The position numbers were made by a program, and so were the translations under genes. Under the pieces are notes generated by a model. It saw only the letters and a list, made by a program, of their open reading frames with translations. It made no database searches and was not told where the DNA came from. Of a stretch of 22,991 nucleotides of DNA, positions 12,870 through 19,285 are shown piece after piece (within the stretch, counting starts at the first letter, position 1; the number at the start of each line of letters is the position of its first letter). This stretch comes from a virus, in the IMG/VR virus record IMGVR_UViG_3300000837_000003, positions 1 through 22,991 of that record; one strand, 5' to 3'.

Positions 12870-12943
12870 GGTTCCTATCAGATTGGATTACCTTCTCGAA
12901 GAAGCACAGCCCACGGCAAAAGATAGGAACCCGTGGGCTTTTT
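12870..12943 (+). ncRNA. candidate structured RNA / attenuator with interleaved stems
   Basis: Stem A pairs GGTTCCTATC (12870-12879) with GATAGGAACC (12922-12931). Stem B pairs AGCCCACGG (12908-12916) with CCGTGGGCT (12931-12939). Their order is A, B, A', B', so the stems interleave, as in a pseudoknot, or exclude each other. A small hairpin CTTCT-CGA-AGAAG (12892-12904) sits in the first loop. Stem B followed by TTTTTCTTTTT is a good intrinsic terminator. The whole lies in an intergenic gap 38 nt before the next ATG. It could be a small RNA with its own terminator or an attenuator controlling the 12978 operon. A 63-aa frame across it looks like chance. Confidence 0.5.
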
Positions 12944-12950
12944 CTTTTTC
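12908..12950 (+). terminator. intrinsic terminator (stem B)
   Basis: A 9-bp perfect stem AGCCCACGG/CCGTGGGCT with a 14-base span between 12917 and 12930 is followed immediately by TTTTTCTTTTTC. The stability and T-run placement are typical. Formation of the competing upstream stem A would place the terminator's left arm in its loop, which could modulate termination. Confidence 0.7.
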
Positions 12951-12977
12951 CTCGATCAACCTTGCAGAAGAACTGCT

Positions 12978-13367
12978 ATGACCAACAGGTCTTCAGATTC
13001 CGAAATCTCTTTAGTTGAAAGAGTAATGCACGTTCTCTTCAAAGGAGATTCTGTTCGCCTTACTTTTCCTTCCAAAGCAGAAGCAGAATATTTTAGACAG
13101 AGACTCTACAAATACAAGAAGAGTCAAGACAAGATAATGGAAACCCTTCTCGGAGAGCAGAAAAAGATTCTCCGAGTTTTCAAGAAGATGGAGGTTGTCA
13201 ATGGAAATGTCTTTGTCTGCGAAATGCGGTTAGTAGATGAAGATCCAAGAGTTAAAGATTGGAGTGGAGTAAAATTTGAAATTCTTCCTTCTTCGATCGA
13301 CTTTGATCTTGAACAAGAAGGAGAAATAGATGGAACAAACAGCAGCGCTTCTTCTCAGAAGATATGA
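12978..13367 (+). CDS. hypothetical 129-aa protein
   Basis: The start MTNRSSDSEISLVERVMHVLF at 12978 was chosen over an earlier ATG at 12933, which lies inside the terminator hairpin; AGAAG precedes it by 7 nt. The protein has an N-terminal helix, then RLTFPSKAEAEYFRQRLYKYKKSQDKIMETLL (about 30-61), then a beta-rich half ending in an acidic, Ser-rich tail. The first half reads like a small nucleic-acid-binding fold, but I recognise no family. It overlaps the next gene by 38 nt and opens a run of overlapping small genes ahead of the recombination module. Confidence 0.7.
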   Translation: MTNRSSDSEISLVERVMHVLFKGDSVRLTFPSKAEAEYFRQRLYKYKKSQDKIMETLLGEQKKILRVFKKMEVVNGNVFVCEMRLVDEDPRVKDWSGVKFEILPSSIDFDLEQEGEIDGTNSSASSQKI

Positions 13368-13575
13368 ACAAATCTGGATTGCTCTGAAAGAAAGAGGAAA
13401 GATTTCTGTTGTCTGCCCATCTGAAATGCACAATCGTTTGATTAAAGCAGTTTTCAAAGAGAAAGATAAAGATTTAGAAGGTAGAAAGAAGTGGAGAATG
13501 GAAGCAACTAGATTTGAACAGGAAGATAGAGTCTGTTTTAAATTGCGGAAGAAAGTTAATCTCCTTGATCTGTGA
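13330..13575 (+). CDS. hypothetical 81-aa basic protein
   Basis: AAGGAG lies about 8 nt before the ATG, supporting this start inside the previous gene. The protein is small, Lys/Arg/Glu-rich and probably alpha/beta: RRYEQIWIALKERGKISVVCPSEMHNRLIKAVFKEKDKD, then RVCFKLRKKVNLLDL. By composition it could bind nucleic acid. Its N-terminal half vaguely echoes the middle of the preceding protein (a short helix, a beta strand, then a polar helix). No family is recognised. Confidence 0.65.
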   Translation: MEQTAALLLRRYEQIWIALKERGKISVVCPSEMHNRLIKAVFKEKDKDLEGRKKWRMEATRFEQEDRVCFKLRKKVNLLDL

Positions 13576-13585
13576 AAGATGGAAA

Positions 13586-13855
13586 ATGCAAACAGAGAAA
13601 GAAATTGAAAGCAGGTATAAACAGTTAATGAATGATATTGCTCATATCTTTGATACTCATCTTAATCCCGATTTAGACAACAAGCAAGTAGGATTTGTTA
13701 TTCTTATGTTTGACTTTAACAAACCTGAGAATATCAGCAGAGAAAAACGAATGAATTATATCAGTAATTCTAAACGAGAAGATATTATTGTTGCTCTTAA
13801 AGAATTAGTTGCTAACTTTGAAGGAAGAATGCAAGAGGACTATCATGACAACTGA
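13586..13855 (+). CDS. conserved-looking phage protein, 89 aa
   Basis: The start at 13586 (MQTEKEIESRYKQLMNDIAHIF) lies 10 nt after the previous stop and is preceded by GGAAA. The sequence VGFVILMFDFNKPENISREKRMNYISNSKREDIIVALKELVANFEG matches a pattern I associate with uncharacterised phage and bacterial proteins: a hydrophobic strand, then MNYISNxxRxDhhxALKEhhxxFEG. The role is unknown to me. It overlaps the following gene by 11 nt. Confidence 0.7.
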   Translation: MQTEKEIESRYKQLMNDIAHIFDTHLNPDLDNKQVGFVILMFDFNKPENISREKRMNYISNSKREDIIVALKELVANFEGRMQEDYHDN

Positions 13856-14180
13856 TTTTTCAAGTTTGCTGGATACAGAATTCAAAAGCGCAGTGCCCGC
13901 CCCTTCAGAAGTTCTACCTGTCGAAACAAATCTACCATTTGAAATCGTTGAGAAGTTAGAGAAGCTGAAGGCCGATCTCTTTTCTCAAAATCCCAATTAT
14001 GTTAACGCTCTGGCCTTTCTGCAAAAAGAAACAGCCCTGCATCCAGAATATGTCTATGCCCTTTCTGATGAACAAATTCTTTTGATGGTTCAAGGATATG
14101 AGCGATATACAAATATCTCAATCAAAGTTGGAAAGCTTTCAAAAAAATCAGGCTCTCTTCTCGACGCAAACTCCGTCTAA
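13845..14180 (+). CDS. hypothetical 111-aa protein
   Basis: The start at 13845 (MTTDFSSLLDTEF) has AGAGGA about 6 nt upstream, better than the earlier in-frame start. A disordered N-terminus (residues 1-30, Pro/Ser/Glu) precedes helices, including FEIVEKLEKLKADLF and EQILLMVQGYERYTNISI. The C-terminus GKLSKKSGSLLDANSV is polar. It overlaps the preceding gene and a third-frame ORF that was not accepted as a gene. No family is recognised. Confidence 0.7.
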   Translation: MTTDFSSLLDTEFKSAVPAPSEVLPVETNLPFEIVEKLEKLKADLFSQNPNYVNALAFLQKETALHPEYVYALSDEQILLMVQGYERYTNISIKVGKLSKKSGSLLDANSV

Positions 14181-14218
14181 GAGAATTGAAGCAGCCAGCC
14201 GAACTCTTCTTTGGAACT

Positions 14219-14419
14219 ATGGTCAAGCTCTCTGGAATCCGTTTCAAGTCTTTCGTATCTGTTCCAATCTCTTTGGAAGCAGAAGCGAGCTTGCTAGACT
14301 TCCTTCAATCAGAAATCTTCCAGTCGGTTTCTCTTTCTCTTTCTTTTCCAAAACCGTCTCAAGACAAGAAGGCTTCCATCTATTCTTTCAAGGAGAAGAA
14401 GAAGATTTCTTCTCTCTAG
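14219..14419 (+). CDS. possible small protein (66 aa), ambiguous region
   Basis: The frame beginning MVKLSGIRFKSFVSVPISLEAEASLLDFL contains Lys and Glu at levels like the neighbouring genes and reads as strand-helix. It is Ser-rich and ends in a basic KEKKKISSL tail. A TTG at 14186 could extend it upstream. Only a GGA stands before the ATG. A competing frame (14098-14652, 184 aa) covers the same DNA but is very Phe-rich and nearly free of Lys, so I prefer this one. The 132 nt from 14420 to the nuclease start then have no assigned gene. Confidence 0.45.
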   Translation: MVKLSGIRFKSFVSVPISLEAEASLLDFLQSEIFQSVSLSLSFPKPSQDKKASIYSFKEKKKISSL

Positions 14420-14551
14420 AAGCAGGACCAAAACTCAACTGGCTCTACAATTTCTGTCAAGCTCAAGAATTTCTCTTTGGCTTTTCTGATTGGGAAATCC
14501 TTTCAATCTTTCTTCGGCTTAAAAGCATTCAAGATAGAGGAATTTTCAAAT

Positions 14552-15520
14552 ATGATCCAAACAGATTGCCCTTCGCTCTGCGAGAAGGACATTCACAAAC
14601 AGCTTCTTCGACTGATTTCCTACAGCGGAAGATCGACATTTCATCTGTGTGAAAGAAGATTTCAACTAGACAAGTTGAGAGTCTTTCAAGGAGGAAAGGA
14701 AGAGTCAGTTGACTTCTCCTTCGGCGCGGCCCTTGGAACTGGTGCTCAAATGCTTTGGCTTTTTTCTGACTTGAACAAGGCCAAAATTCATGCCGCAGCT
14801 GCATGGAAAGTTGGCTTTGCTGAAGAGAAAGAAAAAAGTAAGAAGTCGCTTCCCTATCTTTTTCAAGCTCTTGACAAATACTATGAGATTTACAAGATTC
14901 AGAAAGAAGATTGGGAGTTAGCAGAAATCAATGGAGTTCCAGCTGTTGAATACTCTATGCAGATTGAACTTCCAGGTGGTTTCGTTTACCGCGCTTTTGT
15001 AGATTTTATTCTCAAAAACAAAGAAACTGGAGAGCTGAAACTCAATGAAATGAAGAGCGATGGAGGCTTTCTAAAGACTGAAGCTCGATACAAGAACAGT
15101 GATCAGTCAACTAGCTATGCTCTTCTTCTCGACCACATAGCGCCAGATCAAAATCATTTTTGGGTAGACTATCCAGTTTACTACAGTGCAAGTCAGGAAT
15201 GGGAAATTTATAGCTTTGCTAAAGGATTGATGGAAAAAGCTCGTTGGCTAAAAACGTTGATGAGAGATATCAAGGCGATGAGAGAGTGTGAAGAAGAAAA
15301 TTATTGGCCCATGAGAGGACAATCTTGTTTTGCCTACAATAGACCTTGTCAATATTTTGAAGCTTGCAATCTTAAAGATGAATTCTTGATTTCTTCTCCA
15401 AAGATTCTCAGCCAAAAGTTAGAAGAGGAAGAGACGCAAGATTGGAAGTTCAAAGTTGATCTTGAAACAGTTTTGAAAAATTATTTAGGAATAGAAGGAT
15501 TAGAAAATGAAACTGTCTAA
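14552..15520 (+). CDS. PD-(D/E)XK nuclease, Cas4/RecB-like with Fe-S cysteines
   Basis: A 322-aa nuclease of the Cas4/AddB type. The start MIQTDCPSLC at 14552 has AGAGGA about 11 nt upstream; an ATG at 14477 would add 25 atypical residues. Visible parts are the N-terminal LISYSGRSTFHLCERRFQLD (a cysteine at 33), D151 in FVDFIL, and E166-M-K168 in LNEMKSDGG. A QSTSYALLL motif follows (about 185-193), then a C-terminal cluster C259, C266 and C272 (SCFAYNRPCQYFEAC). The four cysteines fit a 4Fe-4S site. It probably resects DNA ends for the Sak4-like recombinase, whose gene overlaps it by 14 nt. Confidence 0.85.
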   Translation: MIQTDCPSLCEKDIHKQLLRLISYSGRSTFHLCERRFQLDKLRVFQGGKEESVDFSFGAALGTGAQMLWLFSDLNKAKIHAAAAWKVGFAEEKEKSKKSLPYLFQALDKYYEIYKIQKEDWELAEINGVPAVEYSMQIELPGGFVYRAFVDFILKNKETGELKLNEMKSDGGFLKTEARYKNSDQSTSYALLLDHIAPDQNHFWVDYPVYYSASQEWEIYSFAKGLMEKARWLKTLMRDIKAMRECEEENYWPMRGQSCFAYNRPCQYFEACNLKDEFLISSPKILSQKLEEEETQDWKFKVDLETVLKNYLGIEGLENETV

Positions 15521-16364
15521 CTATCAGCCAAGCAAAGCCAAACATGTTCTTATTTTTGGTCCGCCGAAGAGTGGTAAAACTAAATTGGCTGGACTACTTG
15601 CAACTCATGGCCTCAAGCTATTGTGGTTTGACTTGGAGAGTGGAAGCAATACTCTTAAACAACTTCCAGTTGAAGCCCAAGAGCGAATTGAACTTATCAA
15701 AATTCCAGATACGAAAGAATTTCCAATTGCCGCAGAAACAATGCTCAAGGTTTTTAAAGGTGGTAGAGTTAAAATTTGTTACACACACGGAAAGGTCGAT
15801 TGTTCAATCTGCAAAACAAAAGCGCCGGAAGATTTTACAGAACTTGCACTCAACTTTCTCCAAACAGATGAAGTAGTAGTTCTTGATTCAATGACTCAGC
15901 TTTCAAACAGCTTTATGAATCATATTGGTAAAGATAAAGATGATACTTGGAAGCCAGAATGGGAACACTACAGAACTCAAGGAGCAATGTTGGATAGAGT
16001 TCTCTGTCAGATTCAGAATGCTTCTTTCAATGTCATAGTAATTACTCATGAATCTGCAATTGAAATGGAAGATGGGAAAGAGAAGCTGATTCCAGTTGCA
16101 GGAACTAGAAATTTCAGTAGAAATACAGCAAAATATTTCGATGAAGTTGTCTATTGTGAAGTCAAAAATAGAAGACATATAGCAGCTTCTAGTACTCTTT
16201 ATCAACAGAATATTTTAACTGGTAGTCGTACTGGAGCCGAACTTGAAAAAGATCAAGTGCCCGACCTTATTAAAATCTTTCGGCCAGAAGGAGAAAAGAC
16301 TGACAGCCAAGCCACTCAACTTCTCAAGTCAGTTGCCTCTATCTCCCAAAACCCGAAAACCTAG
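15507..16364 (+). CDS. RecA-like ATPase, Sak4-type recombination protein
   Basis: A 285-aa protein with Walker A GPPKSGKT (18-25), FDLESGSNTL (41-50) after the second strand, Walker B VVVLDS (123-128) and VITHES (178-183). This is the minimal RecA core of the Sak4 or AAA_24 family, phage single-strand annealing/recombination proteins that usually work with an SSB. It has an inserted CYTHGKVDCSIC segment with C91, H94, C99 and C102, a possible zinc knuckle. The gene overlaps the nuclease upstream and is followed two genes later by a putative ssDNA-binding protein, which fits a recombination module. A DnaB- or KaiC-like role cannot be excluded. Confidence 0.85.
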   Translation: MKLSNYQPSKAKHVLIFGPPKSGKTKLAGLLATHGLKLLWFDLESGSNTLKQLPVEAQERIELIKIPDTKEFPIAAETMLKVFKGGRVKICYTHGKVDCSICKTKAPEDFTELALNFLQTDEVVVLDSMTQLSNSFMNHIGKDKDDTWKPEWEHYRTQGAMLDRVLCQIQNASFNVIVITHESAIEMEDGKEKLIPVAGTRNFSRNTAKYFDEVVYCEVKNRRHIAASSTLYQQNILTGSRTGAELEKDQVPDLIKIFRPEGEKTDSQATQLLKSVASISQNPKT

Positions 16365-16405
16365 AGTCTGGATTACCTTTACACCGCTCTTCTAAAAAGA
16401 TTGAG

Positions 16406-16729
16406 ATGAAAGAGGAATCAATTTTTCAAGAAGCAGAAAGAATAATCTATGGAGATAGAGAACAGACTTACGGAAAACCAGACAAAAACCTGCTGACTAT
16501 CGCTAATTATTGGAATATTCACATAAAAGCCAAATATGGAACCTCAGTGGGGTTGACAGCAGAAGACGTTTGTGTTATGATGGCTCTCCTCAAACTCGCG
16601 AGAGAAGCAAACAAACACGGTCGAGATAACCTAGTAGATATGATTGGTTATGTTGGACTAATTCAACGAGTTTTGGATAGTCAAAATGCCCCCGATCCTC
16701 AAAATCAGAATCACCAGTGTCCCGGATAA
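16406..16729 (+). CDS. DUF6378 family protein
   Basis: A 107-aa protein matching the DUF6378 pattern from memory: AERIIYGDREQTYGKPDKNLLTIANYWN, then GLTAEDVCVMMALLKLAREANKHGRDNLVDMIGYVGLI. The KxAREAxKHxRDNLVDxxGY block resembles the all-alpha NTP pyrophosphohydrolase (MazG-like) fold, so a nucleotide-related role is possible, but the biochemical function is not established. The gene overlaps the following one by 44 nt. No strong ribosome binding site is visible. Confidence 0.8.
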   Translation: MKEESIFQEAERIIYGDREQTYGKPDKNLLTIANYWNIHIKAKYGTSVGLTAEDVCVMMALLKLAREANKHGRDNLVDMIGYVGLIQRVLDSQNAPDPQNQNHQCPG

Positions 16730-16946
16730 AGGCTTCATTTTAGAATTTAGAGATAGCCTTGGAAATTATGACATGGAAGTTTTCACAAATGCTCCATCAC
16801 AAGAGCGATTTCTTCTTGAGGCTATTTGTGACAAACTTAATCTTTTTCCAGACAGAAAGGAAGGTGAACTCCTCAGTCTACCTGTAGTAATAGCTGCTAT
16901 CAGTAATCTCCCTCTTTCTCTAAACGAAAAGCCTGAAGGAAACTAA
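16686..16946 (+). CDS. hypothetical 86-aa protein
   Basis: Begins MPPILKIRITSVPDKGFILEFRDSLGNYDMEVFTNAPSQERFLLEAICDKLN: a beta-rich N-terminus followed by helices, with a hydrophobic strand LSLPVVIAAISNLPL. It overlaps the DUF6378 gene by 44 nt and ends 2 nt before the ssDNA-binding candidate, so it sits in the recombination operon. No family is recognised. Confidence 0.65.
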   Translation: MPPILKIRITSVPDKGFILEFRDSLGNYDMEVFTNAPSQERFLLEAICDKLNLFPDRKEGELLSLPVVIAAISNLPLSLNEKPEGN

Positions 16947-16948
16947 AG

Positions 16949-17413
16949 ATGTCTCTCTTTGATGCGATGCTTGACCAAGATCTGACAGAGATTGCAGATC
17001 TTCCTACTTACGAAGTTCCTCCCAAAGGTATTTATAAACTGCTAGTTTTCAAAGTTGAGCAGAAGGAAGTTGAAGTTCAAAACAAAGATAAGCAGAAGAT
17101 TCAAGCTCCAGTGATTCAATTTGACTGGAAGGTTGTTGAGCCGCTTGAACTTGTCAATCCTGAGGAAGCGGAATCAATCAAGCCAGACACTCAATTCTCA
17201 GAAAGCTATTTCTTCCACAACGATCCAGAGAAGACAAAAGCTGCTCTCAAAGATAGCTTTAAAGAAGTAGCTTCTTCTTTGGGAATAAAGAACCTCAAAC
17301 AGCTAGTTGAGCAGCTTCAAGGGCTGGAAGTAATTGGAAATGTGAAGCATCGGGTTGACAAGAATGATAAGGAAAAGATTTATGCTCAGGTGAGAGATAT
17401 TCGTCTGACCTGA
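16949..17413 (+). CDS. putative ssDNA-binding / Sak4-associated protein
   Basis: A 154-aa protein, MSLFDAMLDQDLTEIADLPTYEVPPKGIYKLLVFKVEQKEVEVQNK. The rest alternates beta strands (VIQFDWKVVEP, FSESYFFHND) with a helical segment and ends with GLEVIGNVKHRVDKNDKEKIYAQVRDI. This beta-barrel-like layout and its position beside the Sak4-like ATPase match a group of phage proteins thought to be OB-fold ssDNA binders. There is no acidic C-terminal tail of the E. coli SSB kind. GAAGGA precedes the ATG by about 9 nt. It is the last gene before the strong terminator. Confidence 0.6.
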   Translation: MSLFDAMLDQDLTEIADLPTYEVPPKGIYKLLVFKVEQKEVEVQNKDKQKIQAPVIQFDWKVVEPLELVNPEEAESIKPDTQFSESYFFHNDPEKTKAALKDSFKEVASSLGIKNLKQLVEQLQGLEVIGNVKHRVDKNDKEKIYAQVRDIRLT

Positions 17414-17441
17414 AGATGACTGTTTTCTGCTAGTTTTCTAG

Positions 17442-17476
17442 AAGCCCCAAGAACTTCGGTTCTCTGGGGCTTTTTT
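17442..17476 (+). terminator. strong intrinsic terminator with UUCG loop
   Basis: AAGCCCC (17442-17448) pairs with GGGGCTT (17466-17472), topped by AGAAC/GTTCT closing a C(TTCG)G tetraloop (17454-17459), with a run of six T at 17471-17476. One base is bulged on the right side. It ends the recombination operon and indicates host-type RNA polymerase use. Confidence 0.93.
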
Positions 17477-17517
17477 GCTTTCTTCTTTCGGTAAAAGTTA
17501 CATAGGGAATTCTCTAA

Positions 17518-18531
17518 ATGGTCTCAGAAATAGGCAAGCTAGCTTGTTTTTACCATCATCCATGCAATGATGGATTTGCCTCTTTTAAAATCCTGTCAGA
17601 TTTTTGGAAGGATAGAAGTCTTTTTGTTCTCGGTCTTCCAGCTAGCTATAACAACACAGATGAACAATTTGAAGAACAGCTGGCGCTTCTAGAAATAGAA
17701 AAGATTCAGACAATCTATGTTCTTGACTTCAGCTTTTCTTCAGAAAGATGGCTCCGGCTTTTTGCTTTAGGAAAATCTATCATCTGGATAGATCATCACA
17801 AAAGTGCAATCGAGCTTTTTGATAAGATGGTTGAAGAAGGTAAAAGCTATTTCAAGTTAGCTGAAGAAACTGATGGGGAATTTGACTGCTTTCTTTCTAG
17901 AGACAACACAGCTAGTGGAGCAGCCCTTACTTGGGAATATCTACTTGAAGGCAAACTTGAACTTCCAGATTTCTATAAACAAATAGCTGACTGGGATCTT
18001 TGGAAAAAGACAGAAGAAACAGACATTCATCATGCTTTCCTCAGTCAATTTAGCTTTAACTTAGATGATTGGCAGACAGCAGCAACTCTTTGGCAAACAG
18101 AAAGAGAACTTGCTAGGGCTAGTGGAAAAGCTATTCTCAATAGAGACAATCAAAACTGCCGAGCAATTCAAAGTGCTGCAATCTTTGGAACCTACTCGAA
18201 CAATCTTATAAAAGATCCAGAATTTATGAAGATTGCTGTTTGCAATGTTCCTTGGATGTATCAATCAACAGTTGGCAACAATCTAGTAGAGGCAGACTCC
18301 AGCCTTCATTTTGCTGTCCTCTGGTTCATGAATAAACATAAGCAGATCAATGTATCTTTTAGAAGTAGAGGAGATAAATTTGATTGTTCAAAGATTGCAA
18401 AAATCTGGGGTGGCGGTGGACACAAGAATGCAGCGGGCTGCAACATGGGAAGATATGAATTCCTTTCAGAATTTGCCAGCCTGACTTTTGAAAAACAAAA
18501 TCCAAGGATCAAGAATGAGCAAAACTCCTGA
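17518..18531 (+). CDS. DHH/DHHA1 family phosphoesterase
   Basis: A 337-aa protein. The DHH domain shows motif I YHHPCNDGFAS (12-22), motif II VLDFS (68-72), motif III DHHKS (92-96) with the name-giving triad, and an acidic position near IADWD (156-160). The C-terminal DHHA1 domain has GGGGHKNAAG (298-307), used for nucleotide or ssDNA substrate binding. The nearest functional relatives are NrnA-type oligoribonucleases and RecJ-like exonucleases; size and lack of extra domains favour the NrnA type. It opens the last operon just after the strong terminator, in an AGGGAATTCTCTAAATG start context like that at 7342. It overlaps the next gene by 17 nt. A nucleotide-recycling role is an inference. 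Confidence 0.88.
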   Translation: MVSEIGKLACFYHHPCNDGFASFKILSDFWKDRSLFVLGLPASYNNTDEQFEEQLALLEIEKIQTIYVLDFSFSSERWLRLFALGKSIIWIDHHKSAIELFDKMVEEGKSYFKLAEETDGEFDCFLSRDNTASGAALTWEYLLEGKLELPDFYKQIADWDLWKKTEETDIHHAFLSQFSFNLDDWQTAATLWQTERELARASGKAILNRDNQNCRAIQSAAIFGTYSNNLIKDPEFMKIAVCNVPWMYQSTVGNNLVEADSSLHFAVLWFMNKHKQINVSFRSRGDKFDCSKIAKIWGGGGHKNAAGCNMGRYEFLSEFASLTFEKQNPRIKNEQNS

Positions 18532-18883
18532 TCTGCCAGACATTCAAATCTGGGGTAAAAAGCTTTCAGAAACAGCTAAAGCTGTTCAAGTAGAAACATT
18601 CAATCCAACTAGAGTTGGAACTCATTGGTTTCCAATCAGTCAGATTAAGTCAATGCACTTCGGACCAGATGGCTCCGGCTTTCTGGTTGTTACTGACTGG
18701 ATCTGCTGGAAGAAAGGAATCAAAGAACAGCTTTCTCCTTCTCCTTCTCCTTCTCCTGCTGAAAAAGACAGCACAGAGCTTTTTGACAATCTACACAAAA
18801 AAAGAAGTTTTGATGATGAAGTAGAAGAAGCAAATAGAAGTCTTCAAGAAGTTGGCAAAAGAGGAAGGAGAGGTAAATGGTAG
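18515..18883 (+). CDS. hypothetical 122-aa protein with W-(F/I)-P-x-S-Q-(I/V) domain
   Basis: The start at 18515 (MSKTPDLPDIQIWGKKLSETAKAVQVET) has AAGGA about 7 nt upstream. Residues about 1-70 contain the pattern KAVQVE...HWFPISQIKSMHF...LVVTDWICWKKGI, a small beta domain seen in many uncharacterised phage proteins. A (TTCTCC)x4 tandem repeat encodes an SPSPSPSP linker (18733-18756), followed by a charged, basic tail ending GKRGRRGKW. Nucleic-acid binding is possible from the tail. It overlaps both neighbours. Confidence 0.7.
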   Translation: MSKTPDLPDIQIWGKKLSETAKAVQVETFNPTRVGTHWFPISQIKSMHFGPDGSGFLVVTDWICWKKGIKEQLSPSPSPSPAEKDSTELFDNLHKKRSFDDEVEEANRSLQEVGKRGRRGKW

Positions 18884-19095
18884 AAGAAAAAAGAAAACCT
18901 CCAGTGAGAGTTAACAGTACCTGTGCATTTCTGACAACAGAAGAAGAAACAGATAGACAGATTCTGCATGTGATGATAGATGGAAGAGAAGTAGATGAAA
19001 TAAGAATCAGATTTAAAAACCTCTCCCCCGCGCTTTCTGAAAAGATTAGTGCGATGGGCCTCGAAACTCCTTCCCTCAGACTGGTGATAAAATGA
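18877..19095 (+). CDS. hypothetical 72-aa protein
   Basis: GGAGAGG lies just before the ATG. The basic N-terminus (MVEEKRKPPVRVN) is followed by an alternating-strand segment (ILHVMIDGREVDEIRIRF) and a short helix. It overlaps the previous gene by 7 nt and the next by 4 nt (ATGA), so it is embedded in a coupled series. No family is recognised. Confidence 0.65.
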   Translation: MVEEKRKPPVRVNSTCAFLTTEEETDRQILHVMIDGREVDEIRIRFKNLSPALSEKISAMGLETPSLRLVIK

Positions 19096-19277
19096 AGATC
19101 CGCATGACTCTAATTTGTACTCGTGAATTTGAAATAAATCCAGAAAATTACCCAGAAGGAGCAACTGCTGAAGAGGTCATTGAAATAGATAAAGAAGGGA
19201 TCATAGAAGATCCTTTTAGCTTCATTGATTCAGCAGAGGTAAAAGTCGAAGTAACTGGAAAAATTGTCGAAGAGTAG
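19092..19277 (+). CDS. small conserved-looking protein (61 aa)
   Basis: A short acidic protein, MKIRMTLICTREFEINPENYPEGATAEEVIEIDKEGIIEDPFSFIDSAEVKVEVTGKIVEE. It is a beta strand, then the NPENYPEGATAEEhhxID motif, then a second strand. I associate this pattern with uncharacterised proteins of many phages; the function is unknown. The start is in an ATGA overlap with the upstream gene, and it ends 8 nt before DNA polymerase. Confidence 0.7.
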   Translation: MKIRMTLICTREFEINPENYPEGATAEEVIEIDKEGIIEDPFSFIDSAEVKVEVTGKIVEE

Positions 19278-19285
19278 TAAACAAA

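Noticed and set aside
12790-12981. 63-aa plus-strand ORF
   Set aside because: It crosses the inverted repeat, pyrimidine tract and interleaved-stem element. Composition is dominated by Ser/Phe from the C/T tract, and no ribosome binding site was found.
14098-14652. 184-aa plus-strand ORF
   Set aside because: It overlaps three better frames, is Phe-rich with very few Lys unlike its neighbours, and its only ATG has AGGAT 1-2 nt away. Its C-terminal part still looks partly protein-like, so it is recorded as a finding.
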